64,000 nucleotides of DNA from Ruminococcus sp. (GCA_017542125.1 JAFXXU010000042.1:62001-126000), one strand, 5' to 3'. Counted from the first letter of the stretch, positions 25,660 through 34,278 are shown. Notes: a model not told the origin generated them from the sequence alone. Made by a program: numbers and translations.

Positions 25660-26871
25660 TCACCCGTCAAGCAATCCCGCAATGTACGGGAAGACCTCTA
25701 AGCTGCGCCTGAGTATCCCGTTCATATGCGCCAGCGCCACACCGTAATTCGTAAAGGGTACGCCGCAGTCTGCTGCTGTTCTCATTCTTACCGTCATCTC
25801 CCGCTCGGTGAGCATACACCCTCCGCAGTGGATGACCATTGCGTATTTCTCCAGATCCTCGGGGAACTCCCTCCCCGAGCTCAGCTCGATGTTTATATCC
25901 CTGCCGGTGGTCTTTTTCAGCAGAGCCGGCAGCTTGACGCTGCCTATATCCCCGCACTGGCGGTGGTGGGTGCAGCCCTCCGAAATGAGAACGGTGTCGC
26001 CGTCCCGGAGCCTGCTTATGGCTGCCGCGCCCTTCACCGCTGCCTCCAGGAAGCCCTTGTACCTGGCCATCAGTATTGAGAAGGAGGTGAGCCGGATACT
26101 CTCCGGGACGACCTTGCTCACAAATCCGAATACCTGGCTGTCGGTGATCACCACAGAGGGCTTGCTCACCAGCCCTGCAAGGGTCTGTTCAAGCTCGGTC
26201 TCCCGCACGACTGCCGCGCAGGCTCCCGATTCAAGCAGGTCCCTTATCACCATCTGCTGGGGCAGGATGAGCCTGCCCTTGGGCGCGGCCTTGTCGATGG
26301 GGACCACCAGCACAGCCAGCTCTCCGCTGTCGATGATATCCCCGACGATGCGGTGGGTCTGATCCTTAGTCTCCACCAGCCTGGCGATCTGCTCTCTCAG
26401 CTCATGGATGTTCTTCTTATCCTTCGCGCTGACGGGGAAGCGCTCGCCATCGGGAGCAGTATCCGCCAGATCGCACTTGTTCCCCACCAGGATGTAGGGT
26501 ATCTTCTTTTCCTCAAACAGCCCCATGAGCTGCTTCTCACAGACCCCCAGAGGCTTGGTCATATCCGTGACCAGCACGGCGCAGTCGGCGCTGTTGAGGA
26601 TCTGCCTGGTCTTCTTTATGCGGAGCTCACCCAGGTCGCCCTCATCGTCAAAGCCCGGTGTGTCGATTATCACCACAGGCCCCAGGGGCAGAAGCTCCAT
26701 AGCCTTTATGACAGGGTCGGTGGTGGTCCCCGCAACGTCGGAGACCACCGCAAGCTCCTGATTTGTCACTGCGTTCACCAGGCTGGACTTGCCCGCGTTC
26801 CTTCTTCCGAAAAAGCCTATATGCACCCTCTCAGACGAGGGGGTGGAATTGATACTGCTCATCAAGCTCAT
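25660..26871 (-). CDS. hydF: HydF, GTPase scaffold of [FeFe]-hydrogenase maturation
   Basis: 403 residues from the ATG at 26871 (AAGGTG site 6 bases away); GTG at 26886 is an alternative. The GTPase domain has FFGRRNAGKSSLVN, DVAGTTTDPV, IDTPGFDDEG and NKCD. A dimerisation domain follows, then the iron-sulfur domain with CTHHRQC and HCGGC, the HydF cluster motif. HydF carries the two-iron subcluster precursor to the hydrogenase. It heads the 15-kb operon. A terminator at 26920-26953 lies just upstream, so expression needs read-through or a weak promoter close to the gene. Confidence 0.95.
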   Translation of the reverse strand: MSLMSSINSTPSSERVHIGFFGRRNAGKSSLVNAVTNQELAVVSDVAGTTTDPVIKAMELLPLGPVVIIDTPGFDDEGDLGELRIKKTRQILNSADCAVLVTDMTKPLGVCEKQLMGLFEEKKIPYILVGNKCDLADTAPDGERFPVSAKDKKNIHELREQIARLVETKDQTHRIVGDIIDSGELAVLVVPIDKAAPKGRLILPQQMVIRDLLESGACAAVVRETELEQTLAGLVSKPSVVITDSQVFGFVSKVVPESIRLTSFSILMARYKGFLEAAVKGAAAISRLRDGDTVLISEGCTHHRQCGDIGSVKLPALLKKTTGRDINIELSSGREFPEDLEKYAMVIHCGGCMLTEREMTVRMRTAADCGVPFTNYGVALAHMNGILRRSLEVFPYIAGLLDG

Positions 26872-26919
26872 ATTGCTCACCTTCACCCATACCGGCGCCA
26901 GGCACCTTTTTATAAGTAC

Positions 26920-26953
26920 AAAAAAACGGACTCTTCCCCAAAGTAAGAATCCG
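26920..26953 (-). terminator. Terminator or attenuator before hydF
   Basis: On the minus strand CGGATTCTT (26945-26953) pairs with AAGAGTCCG (26927-26935) and is followed by seven T. It lies between the TM1266-like regulator and hydF, so it either ends the regulator transcript or attenuates the large operon. Confidence 0.75.
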
Positions 26954-27043
26954 GTCCCGTGTTTTCTCTGCCTTTGCTTCTTACTTCCGCCTCAAAGGAT
27001 CAGTTTTCGGCGTTAGATACTGCTGTGCATTCTTATTCAGTTT

Positions 27044-27289
27044 TCAGACTGCCGAGTAGACGGTCTTCGCTGAAACACCGTCCAGCCTGCCGATCTTTCC
27101 GGCAACGGTGTTTATATCGTCCTGGGAGGCGTCTATCGCTATGGAGATGATGTTGATCCCCTTTGCGCGGTAGGGTATCCCCATCCGTCCGACTATCCCG
27201 CTGCTGTATTCGTGGAGTATGGCGTTGACCTGCCCCACCGACTTCTCATTCTCAACGATGATCGCTATCACAGCAACTCTCGTTTCCAT
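27044..27289 (-). CDS. TM1266-like iron-only hydrogenase system regulator
   Basis: 81 residues from the ATG at 27289, which has AGAGGTG 6 bases upstream. An ACT/NikR-like fold of the family named putative iron-only hydrogenase system regulator is recognisable: RVAVIAIIVENEKSVGQVNAILHEY, IVGRMGIPY, INIISIAIDASQDDINTVAGKIGRLDGVSAKTV. Members usually neighbour hydEFG genes, as here. The family has no known DNA-binding helix. Ligand sensing through the ACT-like dimer is the likely role, but the mechanism is not established. Confidence 0.88.
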   Translation of the reverse strand: METRVAVIAIIVENEKSVGQVNAILHEYSSGIVGRMGIPYRAKGINIISIAIDASQDDINTVAGKIGRLDGVSAKTVYSAV

Positions 27290-27333
27290 AAACAACACCT
27301 CTTTCTGTATGCGATGCACCTATGTCCGGTTAT

Positions 27334-27362
27334 ATTATACCATATTGGTATACATTTTTCAA
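27334..27362 (-). promoter_or_regulatory. Promoter with palindromic operator before the hydrogenase regulator
   Basis: On the minus strand TTGAAA (27357-27362), 17 bases, TATAAT (27334-27339). The spacer holds a perfect palindrome TATACCA-N3-TGGTATA (27336-27352) that overlaps the -10, a good position for a repressor. Confidence 0.75.
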
Positions 27363-27406
27363 TATCCATAATCACCAAACCGCAGAGGGAGATATTGGTG
27401 CTTTTT

Positions 27407-27961
27407 TCACCATCTGTCCTCACAGTCGGCGATCATTCTCCTGACCTCCTCGTTGTTGTAGAGACCCAGGTCGAAAAGCCTGTCAGCCTGGCGCTTGGTG
27501 ATCTTCCCCGTCAGGGAGTAGACGAACTGCCCGTGCTCACGGTGAACACCGTCCCAGGAGTCGATTATTTTTAGCCACCCTGCCTTGCCCAGCGCCCTCT
27601 CGTGGAGCCGCGCATAGGGGAAATACTTCTCGCAGATCAGCTCCGCCGCCTTGGTGTGGCTGGTGTAGTCGCAGGAATAGGTGTCCCCGTCGGGCGACAT
27701 CCACCCCAGCTTGAAGGTGTCCTGATTCTTGAAGTACATCTCCTCCAGGGTCAGGGGTCTGCCCTCGCATTCGACCAGCCTGTCGAACATATAGTCATTC
27801 TCATCGAAATGGTAGTAGCCGCCGTCACGCACTACCACCGGCAGCTTGTCCTCGGTGACTATCCCGTAAAAGGGCGAGTCCTTCATAGCCTCAAGGGTGT
27901 CATAGTATTCGCCGTAATAGTATCCCGTCTCCGACTTATAGATCGCGTACTTTTTCTTCAA
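27407..27961 (-). CDS. Unknown soluble protein with aromatic-rich N-terminus
   Basis: 184 residues with a TTG start at 27961 (GGGGAG about 10 bases upstream); the next Met is 25 codons in. Sequence features are an aromatic start (YAIYKSETGYYYGEYYDTLEAM), YYHFDENDYMF, LGWMSPDGDTYSCDYTSHTKAAELICEKYF and a helical C-terminus. No signal peptide or membrane segment is present. The middle section, with a Cys-Asp-Tyr and repeated charged residues, resembles small proteins of unknown function in clostridia. It is a single gene with its own promoter. Confidence 0.75.
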   Translation of the reverse strand: MKKKYAIYKSETGYYYGEYYDTLEAMKDSPFYGIVTEDKLPVVVRDGGYYHFDENDYMFDRLVECEGRPLTLEEMYFKNQDTFKLGWMSPDGDTYSCDYTSHTKAAELICEKYFPYARLHERALGKAGWLKIIDSWDGVHREHGQFVYSLTGKITKRQADRLFDLGLYNNEEVRRMIADCEDRW

Positions 27962-28017
27962 GGCTCCTGCTCTCCCCTTTCCGGCTAATCTGAGGGCATT
28001 CTCCCTCGTATTTTATT

Positions 28018-28046
28018 ATTATAGCATTGTTTACAGGCAAATTCAA
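28018..28046 (-). promoter_or_regulatory. Promoter of the unknown gene 27407-27961
   Basis: On the minus strand TTGAAT (28041-28046), 17 bases, TATAAT (28018-28023), about 57 bases before the TTG start. Confidence 0.75.
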
Positions 28047-28138
28047 CCCCTTGCGGTGCATTTTTTCGCATTATTTCAGAAAATCTCCCGCCCGCCCCGG
28101 TGAAATCTAAAGCTTTTGTAAATTCGGGCGCCTATTCC

Positions 28139-28167
28139 TTGTAAAACAGCTGAAAATATGCTACAAT
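28139..28167 (+). promoter_or_regulatory. Promoter of the phosphodiesterase gene
   Basis: TTGTAA (28139-28144), 17 bases, TACAAT (28162-28167), 38 bases before the ATG; AGGGGTG ribosome binding site follows. Confidence 0.65.
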
Positions 28168-28204
28168 ATGAAAAATTTCTTTATCGGAACAGGGGTGTGA
28201 GCTG

Positions 28205-28684
28205 ATGAGCAGGATCGTCGTTTTTTCCGACACACACGGCAACCTGGCGGCTGCCGCTAAGATATTACAAATGAATAGCGGCTGCGACCACTTCGTCTTC
28301 CTTGGGGACGGTATCGAGGAGATCAACGTCATCAAGGAGACCTATCCGACGAAGAAGTTCTACTGCGTCTCCGGCAACTGTGATAAATGCGATATCCCCA
28401 CCAGTGACGTTATCGAGCTCTTCGGTCATAAGCTCTTTCTTACCCACGGCCATCTCTTCAATGTCCGCGATTCGCTGGATCAGCTTATCGAAGCGGCAAA
28501 GGGCGAGGGCGTCAGCTTTCTGCTGTTCGGGCATACCCACCGCCGCTGGCTCAGCAAGGAGGACGGCATCTATATCCTGAACCCCGGCAGCGCCTCCCAG
28601 CCGAAGGACGGTCTGCTCCCCTCCTACGCATTCATCGAGTTCTCAGCCTACGAGACCACCTGCATCCACGTCGATCTTGAATAA
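28205..28684 (+). CDS. YfcE/MJ0936-type metallophosphodiesterase
   Basis: 159 residues, the normal size for the family. Calcineurin-like metal motifs appear in order: FSDTHGN, FLGDG, SGNCD, THGH, and FGHTHRRW, followed by LNPGSASQPKDG. These enzymes bind two metals, usually manganese, and cleave phosphodiesters; the natural substrate of YfcE-type proteins is uncertain. The protein is cytoplasmic. It is a single gene with its own promoter and a strong terminator at 28692-28717. Confidence 0.92.
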   Translation: MSRIVVFSDTHGNLAAAAKILQMNSGCDHFVFLGDGIEEINVIKETYPTKKFYCVSGNCDKCDIPTSDVIELFGHKLFLTHGHLFNVRDSLDQLIEAAKGEGVSFLLFGHTHRRWLSKEDGIYILNPGSASQPKDGLLPSYAFIEFSAYETTCIHVDLE

Positions 28685-28691
28685 ACACCGA

Positions 28692-28717
28692 GCCGCAGCG
28701 CTTTGCTGCGGCTTTTT
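28692..28717 (+). terminator. Terminator of the phosphodiesterase gene
   Basis: GCCGCAG pairs with CTGCGGC, followed by six T. Confidence 0.88.
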
Positions 28718-28769
28718 TGTTTGTATTCCGTTTCCCTGCTTGCAGCAAAATGACCGCCGCAGGCGATAC

Positions 28770-28815
28770 CTTCATTCTTCATTATTCGTTATTCACTATT
28801 CATTATTCACTGAGC
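28770..28815. repeat. Short AT-rich repeats of ATTATTC type
   Basis: Several near copies of ATTCATTATTC and TTATTCACT follow each other. Similar short oligomers appear in other intergenic regions of this window. No function is apparent. Confidence 0.4.
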
Positions 28816-28842
28816 GGGCGCGTAAACATAAGCACACAAAAA

Positions 28843-28874
28843 GACACCTCTGCCGGTCTCCCGGCAGGGGTGTC
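28843..28874 (-). terminator. Terminator of the glycolytic operon
   Basis: Arms GACACCCCTGCCGG and CCGGCAGAGGTGTC with a 4-base loop, then TTTTTG on the minus strand, 33 bases beyond the gpmI stop. Confidence 0.88.
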
Positions 28875-28906
28875 AAAACTATACAAAGCTGTCAATCGCC
28901 CGGGCT

Positions 28907-30493
28907 TCAGATCATCGAGGGCTGCCAGCAGTCGGGAGCCTCAAGGCCCAGCAGCTTGGCTACGGTGGGAGCAACGTTTGCAAGACCGTACTTCTTGCTG
29001 TCGGCGTCGATGATGTCGTAACGGGTCTCCTTGTCCCAGATGATGAAAGGAACACGGTTGAGGGAGTGTGCGGTGCGCACCTGGATCTCGCCCTTCTTGT
29101 TCTTCTCCAGCATCTCGTCGGCGTTGCCGTGGTCGGCAGTTACCAGCAGAGTGCAGTTGCACTCGTCGCAGACCTTGATAAGTCTGGCAAGGCCAAGATC
29201 AACAGCCTCAACGCCGGTGATGGTGGCATCCATATTGCCGGTGTGACCTACCATATCGCCGTTGGGATAGTTGCAGCGGATGAAATCATACTTGCCGGAG
29301 CGGATAGCCTCGATCAGATCGTCGGTGATCTCGGCGGACTTCATCCAGGGTCTCTCGTCAAAGGAAACGCGGTCGGAGGGGATCTCCTTCCAGGTCTCCA
29401 GCTCCTCGTCAAAGCGCTCGGAGCGGTTGCCGTTCCAGAAATATGTAACGTGGCCGTACTTCTGGGTCTCGGATACGGCGTAGCTGTAAAGACCGTTCTT
29501 TGCCAGCAGCTCCGAGAGAGTGTTCTTTATCTCGGGAGGATTTACCAGATACTTCTTCGGGATCTTCAGGTCGCCGTCGTATTCCAGCATTCCGGCATAG
29601 ATAACATCGGGGATAACGCCCCTGTCAAAGTGCTTGAACTCCTCGCCGCCGTCGAAGGCCATGGAGATCTCGATAGCACGGTCGCCGCGGAAGTTGAAGA
29701 GGATAACGCTGTCGCCGTCCTCCACCTTGCCCACGGGCTTGCCGTCCTTGGCGATAACAAACTCGGGAAGATCCTGGTCGATGGCGCCGGTCTCGTTCCT
29801 GAGGGTGTCAACTGCGGTCTGAGCATCGGGGAACTGCCTGCCCTCGCCGTGAACGTGGGTGTTCCAGCCGCGCTCTACCATGCCCCAGTCTGCCTGGTAT
29901 CTGTCCATGGTGATCTTCATACGCCCGCCGCCGGAAGCGATCTGAGCGTCGAAATCAGCGTCGTTGAGAGCTGCGATGCAGTCCTCCAGCTCCTTGATGT
30001 AAATGGGAGCCGAGGTGGCGGGAACGTCTCTGCCGTCCAGCAGGATGTGGCAGCGAACCTTCTTCACGCCCTCTTCCTTTGCCTTAGCCAGCATCTTCTC
30101 CAGATGATGGATGTTGGAGTGAACGTTTCCGTCGGAGAGGAGCCCCAGGAAGTGCAGCGCCGAGCCCTTGCTCTTAACGTTGCTGATGAGCAGCTTCCAG
30201 GTATCGGAAGCGAACATCTTGCCGCTCTCCAGCGACTCGTTTACCAGCTTAGCGCCCTGAGAGTAGATCTGACCGCAGCCCAGTGCGTTGTGACCTACCT
30301 CAGAGTTGCCCATATCGTCATCCGAGGGCAGACCCACAGCGTCGCCGTGTGCCTTCAGGGATGTGTTGGGGTAATTCTTCAGCAGCATATCAAGTGTAGG
30401 GGTGTTAGCCTCGGTCACGGCATCGCCCAGACCGGTAACGGAAAAGCCCACGCCGTCCATTACTACAAGTACAACCGTTTTCTTCTTTGCCAT
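28907..30493 (-). CDS. gpmI: 2,3-bisphosphoglycerate-independent phosphoglycerate mutase
   Basis: 528 residues. It interconverts 3- and 2-phosphoglycerate in glycolysis through a phosphoserine and two metal ions, usually manganese. Motifs: VVMDGVGFS (metal Asp), DDMGNSEVGHNALG with the catalytic Ser, GRDVPATSA, NFRGDRAIE, CNYPNGDMVGHTG, VTADHGNADEM. It is the last gene of the pgk operon, about 60 bases after a membrane-protein gene. Confidence 0.97.
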   Translation of the reverse strand: MAKKKTVVLVVMDGVGFSVTGLGDAVTEANTPTLDMLLKNYPNTSLKAHGDAVGLPSDDDMGNSEVGHNALGCGQIYSQGAKLVNESLESGKMFASDTWKLLISNVKSKGSALHFLGLLSDGNVHSNIHHLEKMLAKAKEEGVKKVRCHILLDGRDVPATSAPIYIKELEDCIAALNDADFDAQIASGGGRMKITMDRYQADWGMVERGWNTHVHGEGRQFPDAQTAVDTLRNETGAIDQDLPEFVIAKDGKPVGKVEDGDSVILFNFRGDRAIEISMAFDGGEEFKHFDRGVIPDVIYAGMLEYDGDLKIPKKYLVNPPEIKNTLSELLAKNGLYSYAVSETQKYGHVTYFWNGNRSERFDEELETWKEIPSDRVSFDERPWMKSAEITDDLIEAIRSGKYDFIRCNYPNGDMVGHTGNMDATITGVEAVDLGLARLIKVCDECNCTLLVTADHGNADEMLEKNKKGEIQVRTAHSLNRVPFIIWDKETRYDIIDADSKKYGLANVAPTVAKLLGLEAPDCWQPSMI

Positions 30494-30554
30494 AAATATT
30501 TCCTTTCTATTCCGATGCGGGGCTTTGGCTCCGCTTTATCGGCTTTCTGCTTTG

Positions 30555-31310
30555 TCACCAGTGTATCGCGCAGACGCCCGTCTCCTTGTTGATGAGATAA
30601 GCGGGGCAATGCTCCCCCATCTCACCCAGAAGATAGACCTGAGCATCACCGATCTGCTGACCGTTGCTCTCGCAGAAGACCCTCACCTTCTTGTAGGCGA
30701 AGCTCTCCCTGTCGCAGAGGGTGCCGCCCTTTTCCTGCGCAGCCTTTTCAAGCTCTTCCGCGCCTGCCCGGTCGGTCCTGAAAACTATGCCTATGTGGCT
30801 GCTCCCCGACCTGCCCCAGCGCGGAGCGTCGAACTCCATATAAAGCTCCTCGCAGGTCTCCGGCAGACTGTCGGGCAAATGACTGAGCTCTTCTGCGGAG
30901 ATACCGTTGCCGAAGGTATAGAGCCCCTTGCGGATGGAGTAGAACCCCCTGCTGCCGCTGCCGAAGCCGTACATAACGGCAATGAGCAGCACCAGGACTA
31001 TCCCCGCGAAAATGCGTATCCCCATTGAGACTTTAAGCATCGCCTCCGAGGGCTCCCCCCGGTTTATGAGCTTCTGAACGACTACGGTGACCAGACCTAT
31101 CCCCGCGGCGGGAGCGGCAAGCCTGATATAAGCCCCGAAGCCTGCCAGCGCTGCTATAATCAGCGCCGCACCGATCAGCACGTCAAGCGTTCTGCGGATC
31201 GGTCTCGGGGGCTTGCTGTTGTCCTCCCCGGAGATGATCTTTATCTCCCGGACATCTTCCTCCGGTTCAGGCTCCTGCCTGATGAGTTTTTTCAAAAACA
31301 CGCCGCTCAC
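30555..31310 (-). CDS. Unknown membrane protein in the glycolytic operon
   Basis: Up to 251 residues; GTG at 31310 or GTG at 31301 (better spacing to AGGGGG) may be the start. A charged cytoplasmic N-terminus of about 40 residues is followed by two membrane segments (DVLIGAALIIAALAGFGAYI; GIGLVTVVVQKLI is weaker) and a third (IRIFAGIVLVLLIAVMYGFG, about 100-119). The C-terminal 130 residues are soluble, with SSHIGIVFRTDRAGAEEL and VRVFCESNGQQIGDAQVYLLG. No family was recognised. It lies between tpiA and gpmI without an apparent promoter of its own. Confidence 0.72.
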   Translation of the reverse strand: MSGVFLKKLIRQEPEPEEDVREIKIISGEDNSKPPRPIRRTLDVLIGAALIIAALAGFGAYIRLAAPAAGIGLVTVVVQKLINRGEPSEAMLKVSMGIRIFAGIVLVLLIAVMYGFGSGSRGFYSIRKGLYTFGNGISAEELSHLPDSLPETCEELYMEFDAPRWGRSGSSHIGIVFRTDRAGAEELEKAAQEKGGTLCDRESFAYKKVRVFCESNGQQIGDAQVYLLGEMGEHCPAYLINKETGVCAIHW

Positions 31311-31335
31311 CCCCTGTCAGGGCCGTGAACTGCGA

Positions 31336-32112
31336 TCAGCCGTTTACAGCCGCCTGTACGATCACGTTGAAGTCCTCAGCCTTCAGGGAAGCGCCGCCGA
31401 TGAGTCCGCCGTCGATGTTGGGCTTGGCAAGGAGCTCGGCTGCGTTCTTGGCATTCATGGAGCCGCCGTACTGGATGGTGACAGCCTCAGCGGTAGCCTC
31501 GTCATAGAGCTTGGCCAGCTGAGCGCGGATGAATGCGCAGACCTCCTCAGCCTGCTCGGGAGTAGCGGTAAGGCCGGTGCCGATGGCCCATACAGGCTCA
31601 TAAGCGATAACAACGTTCTTTACCTGCTCTGCGGTAAGGCCCCAGAGATCCAGCTTGATCTGCTTGCCGACCACCTCTTCGGTGATGTTGCACTGACGCT
31701 CCCACTTGAGCTCGCCTACGCAAACGATGGGCTTGAGGCCGGCCTCGAGAGCTGCAACAGTTCTCTTGTTCACGGTCTCATCGGTCTCGCCGAAATACTG
31801 TCTTCTCTCGCTGTGACCGATAACGACGTACTCAACGCCTACCTCGACCAGCATATCAGCAGAGATCTCGCCGGTGAATGCGCCGCTCTTCTCGAAGTGG
31901 ACGTTCTCGGCGCCCACCTTGACGTTGCTGCCTGCGGTGGCTGCAACAGCGGTCTCCAGGTTGGTAAAGGGAACGCAGGTGATGACCTCTACCTTGCCCT
32001 CAGCATTGGCTACCAGGGGCTTGATAGCCTCGATAAGAGCCTTGGCCTCGGGACGGGTCTTGTTCATTTTCCAGTTTCCGGCGATAATAGCCTTTCTTAC
32101 ACTTTTCTTCAT
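31336..32112 (-). CDS. tpiA: Triosephosphate isomerase
   Basis: 258 residues from the ATG at 32112 (AAAGGAGAG ribosome binding site); the open frame upstream of it is not translated. It interconverts dihydroxyacetone phosphate and glyceraldehyde 3-phosphate. Catalytic residues are visible: GNWKMN (Lys), IGHSERRQYFGE (His), AYEPVWAIGTG (Glu) and QYGGSMNAKNA for phosphate binding. It lies between two membrane-protein genes in the pgk operon. Confidence 0.97.
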   Translation of the reverse strand: MKKSVRKAIIAGNWKMNKTRPEAKALIEAIKPLVANAEGKVEVITCVPFTNLETAVAATAGSNVKVGAENVHFEKSGAFTGEISADMLVEVGVEYVVIGHSERRQYFGETDETVNKRTVAALEAGLKPIVCVGELKWERQCNITEEVVGKQIKLDLWGLTAEQVKNVVIAYEPVWAIGTGLTATPEQAEEVCAFIRAQLAKLYDEATAEAVTIQYGGSMNAKNAAELLAKPNIDGGLIGGASLKAEDFNVIVQAAVNG

Positions 32113-32158
32113 TGCAGATCTCTCCTTTATGATTTCTGTTTTTGCTTTTGTATTTACA

Positions 32159-32746
32159 TCAGAACACATCGAGGAATATGAATATCCCCACTGCCAGGAC
32201 TATGAGCCCCACGCCGATGAGCGTGAAGGAGGAGGCCTTGCTGCTGCCTGTTTCCTCCGGATCCTCATTGCCGGCAACGTCGCCGTTCTCATCGGGGATG
32301 CCCTCGAAATCCTCATCCCCCTCGTAAACGTGGAATTCCTGGGGGTTGTTGGGGTTGTACTTGACGGGCACCGTATCGGTATAGTCGCCCGAGTCGTTTA
32401 TCCACTCCTCGAAGCTCTGCCCCTCCGCCTCAAAGCGGATGAGCATCTCCTTGAACACCAGCTTGCCCTCGCCGTTCGGGGAGTAATCCGGCACCTCGGT
32501 GGTCCTGCGGTCGATTATCTCCGCATTTGCCGACGGCAGCTCGTCCGCCACCGTTTTGGGCTCAGTCTCCTCCGGAAAGAAGCGGTAGCCGTTGCCCACC
32601 TTTATCCCTATGAAAATGATAAAGATGCCCACCGCCGCAAGTATCAGCCCGATTATCCAGGAGCTTCCCTCAAACAGACCCTTTTCGCTGATCTTCAGCC
32701 CGTCCTCACCTGCGGCAAGCACCGCAGCGATAGTTAAAATATCCAT
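32159..32746 (-). CDS. Membrane protein with a DUF3592-like extracellular loop
   Basis: About 195 residues from the ATG at 32746; GTG at 32758 is an alternative, since no good ribosome binding site decides. A membrane segment near the N-terminus (WIIGLILAAVGIFIIFIGIKV) and one at the C-terminus (FTLIGVGLIVLAVGIFIFLDVF) enclose a soluble domain with ANAEIIDRRTTEV, PVKYNPNNPQEFHVYEGDED, the pattern of DUF3592 proteins. Its function is unknown. It lies between pgk and tpiA in the same direction. Confidence 0.78.
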   Translation of the reverse strand: MDILTIAAVLAAGEDGLKISEKGLFEGSSWIIGLILAAVGIFIIFIGIKVGNGYRFFPEETEPKTVADELPSANAEIIDRRTTEVPDYSPNGEGKLVFKEMLIRFEAEGQSFEEWINDSGDYTDTVPVKYNPNNPQEFHVYEGDEDFEGIPDENGDVAGNEDPEETGSSKASSFTLIGVGLIVLAVGIFIFLDVF

Positions 32747-32828
32747 ATCCTTCACCAAAATTCAAGGGGCAGACCTTTTACAGTCCGCCCCGAAGATCTC
32801 ATAATAAGGGGCAGTTATTTGTCCCTGA

Positions 32829-34049
32829 TCACTTATCGGCGATAACGTCGATGCCGGGGAGCACCTTGCCCTCGAGATATTCAAGAGAAGCGCCGCCGCC
32901 GGTGGAGATGTGGCTCATCTTGTCGGCAAAGCCCAGCTGGATAACAGCCGCAGCACTGTCGCCGCCGCCGATAACGGTGGTAGCATCGGTCTCTGCAAGG
33001 CTCTTGGCAACTGCGATGGTGCCCTTTGCGAGAACGGGGTTCTCGAATACGCCCATAGGTCCGTTCCAAACAACGGTCTTGGCGCTCTTTACAGCCTCGG
33101 CATAGAGCTGCGCGGTCTTGGTGCCGATATCGAGGCCCATCTGATCAGCAGGGATCTTGTCGGAGTCTACTACTGTAACGTCGATGGGAGCGTCGATGGG
33201 GTCGGGGAATGCCTTGGCAATGGTGGTGTCGATGGGCAGGAGCAGCTTCTTGCCGGCAGCCTTTGCCTTCTCGATCATCTCCTTGCAGTAATCCAGCTTG
33301 GTGTCGTCAACGAGGGAGGTACCCACCTCAAGGCCCTGAGCCTTCAGGAAGGTGTAAGCCATACCGCCGCCGATGATGAGAGTATCGCACTTCTCGATGA
33401 GGTTGTTGATAACGTTGAGCTTGTCAGCTACCTTAGCACCGCCGAGGATAGCAACGAAGGGACGAACAGGATCCTCAACAGCGTTGCCGAGGAAGTTGAT
33501 CTCCTTCTGCATCAGATAACCTACTGCGGTCTCCTTAACGAACTTGGTAACGCCTGCGGTGGAAGCGTGAGCTCTGTGAGCGGAGCCGAAAGCGTCCATA
33601 ACGAATACCTGACCGTCAACCAGGTCAGCCAGCTCCTTGGCGAACTCCTCGCCGTTCTTGGTCTCCTCAGCACCGCGGAAGCGGGTGTTCTCGAGAACAA
33701 CGATATCGCCGTCAGCCATTTCGGCAACAGCCTTCTTGGCGTTCTCGCCTACAACTGTATCGTCCTTTGCGAAAGTTACCTTGGCGCTTACCAGCTCTGC
33801 AAGTCTTGCAGCAGCGGGAGCCAGCGAGAACTTGTCCTCAGGACCGTTCTTGGGCTTGCCGAGGTGGGAGCAGAGAACTACCTTTCCTCCGTCCGCAACG
33901 AGCTTATTGATAGTGGGCAGAGCCGCAGTGATGCGGTTGTCGTTGGTGATAACGCCGTCCTTGAGCGGAACGTTGAAATCAACTCTTACGAGCACCTTCT
34001 TGCCCTTGACGCTGATGTCGTCAACCGAGACCTTGTTCAAACCTGCCAT
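32829..34049 (-). CDS. pgk: Phosphoglycerate kinase
   Basis: 406 residues, full length. It makes ATP and 3-phosphoglycerate from 1,3-bisphosphoglycerate. Motifs: [61 protein letters not shown] and GGGDSAAAV. It is the first gene of an operon continuing with the DUF3592-like gene, tpiA, a second membrane protein and gpmI; no gapdh gene is in the window. Confidence 0.98.
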   Translation of the reverse strand: MAGLNKVSVDDISVKGKKVLVRVDFNVPLKDGVITNDNRITAALPTINKLVADGGKVVLCSHLGKPKNGPEDKFSLAPAAARLAELVSAKVTFAKDDTVVGENAKKAVAEMADGDIVVLENTRFRGAEETKNGEEFAKELADLVDGQVFVMDAFGSAHRAHASTAGVTKFVKETAVGYLMQKEINFLGNAVEDPVRPFVAILGGAKVADKLNVINNLIEKCDTLIIGGGMAYTFLKAQGLEVGTSLVDDTKLDYCKEMIEKAKAAGKKLLLPIDTTIAKAFPDPIDAPIDVTVVDSDKIPADQMGLDIGTKTAQLYAEAVKSAKTVVWNGPMGVFENPVLAKGTIAVAKSLAETDATTVIGGGDSAAAVIQLGFADKMSHISTGGGASLEYLEGKVLPGIDVIADK

Positions 34050-34142
34050 AATAGTGACATCCTCTCATTATAAATTTTCGGGTCAAGCCCAAATAAATAA
34101 CAATTCCGGAGGCCGTCAAAAAATTAACGAACCACCTCTTTT

Positions 34143-34171
34143 ATTATATAATAACCCGCCCGAAAAATCAA
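34143..34171 (-). promoter_or_regulatory. Promoter of the pgk operon
   Basis: On the minus strand TTGATT (34166-34171), 17 bases, TATAAT (34143-34148), about 95 bases before the ATG. Confidence 0.75.
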
Positions 34172-34235
34172 GTCTATTCTGTTAAAAATTTCTCTCTCTG
34201 CCGGCAAGCTATTCAAAGCACTATGCACAACAAAA

Positions 34236-34267
34236 AACGATCAAGGCGCCCGGGCACCCTGATCGTT
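34236..34267 (-). terminator. Terminator of the nucleoside kinase gene
   Basis: Long stem AACGATCAGGGTGCCC with GGGCGCCTTGATCGTT, followed by TTTT on the minus strand, 12 bases after the stop. Confidence 0.85.
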
Positions 34268-34278
34268 CAGTTCGTTAT

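Noticed and set aside
28770-28815. A minisatellite with a defined unit
   Set aside because: The ATTATTC-like motifs vary in length and spacing, so only a loose AT-rich repeat can be claimed.
29066-30592. 508-codon plus-strand frame opposite gpmI
   Set aside because: It is the mirror of a clear phosphoglycerate mutase gene, a common effect of GC-rich codon use.
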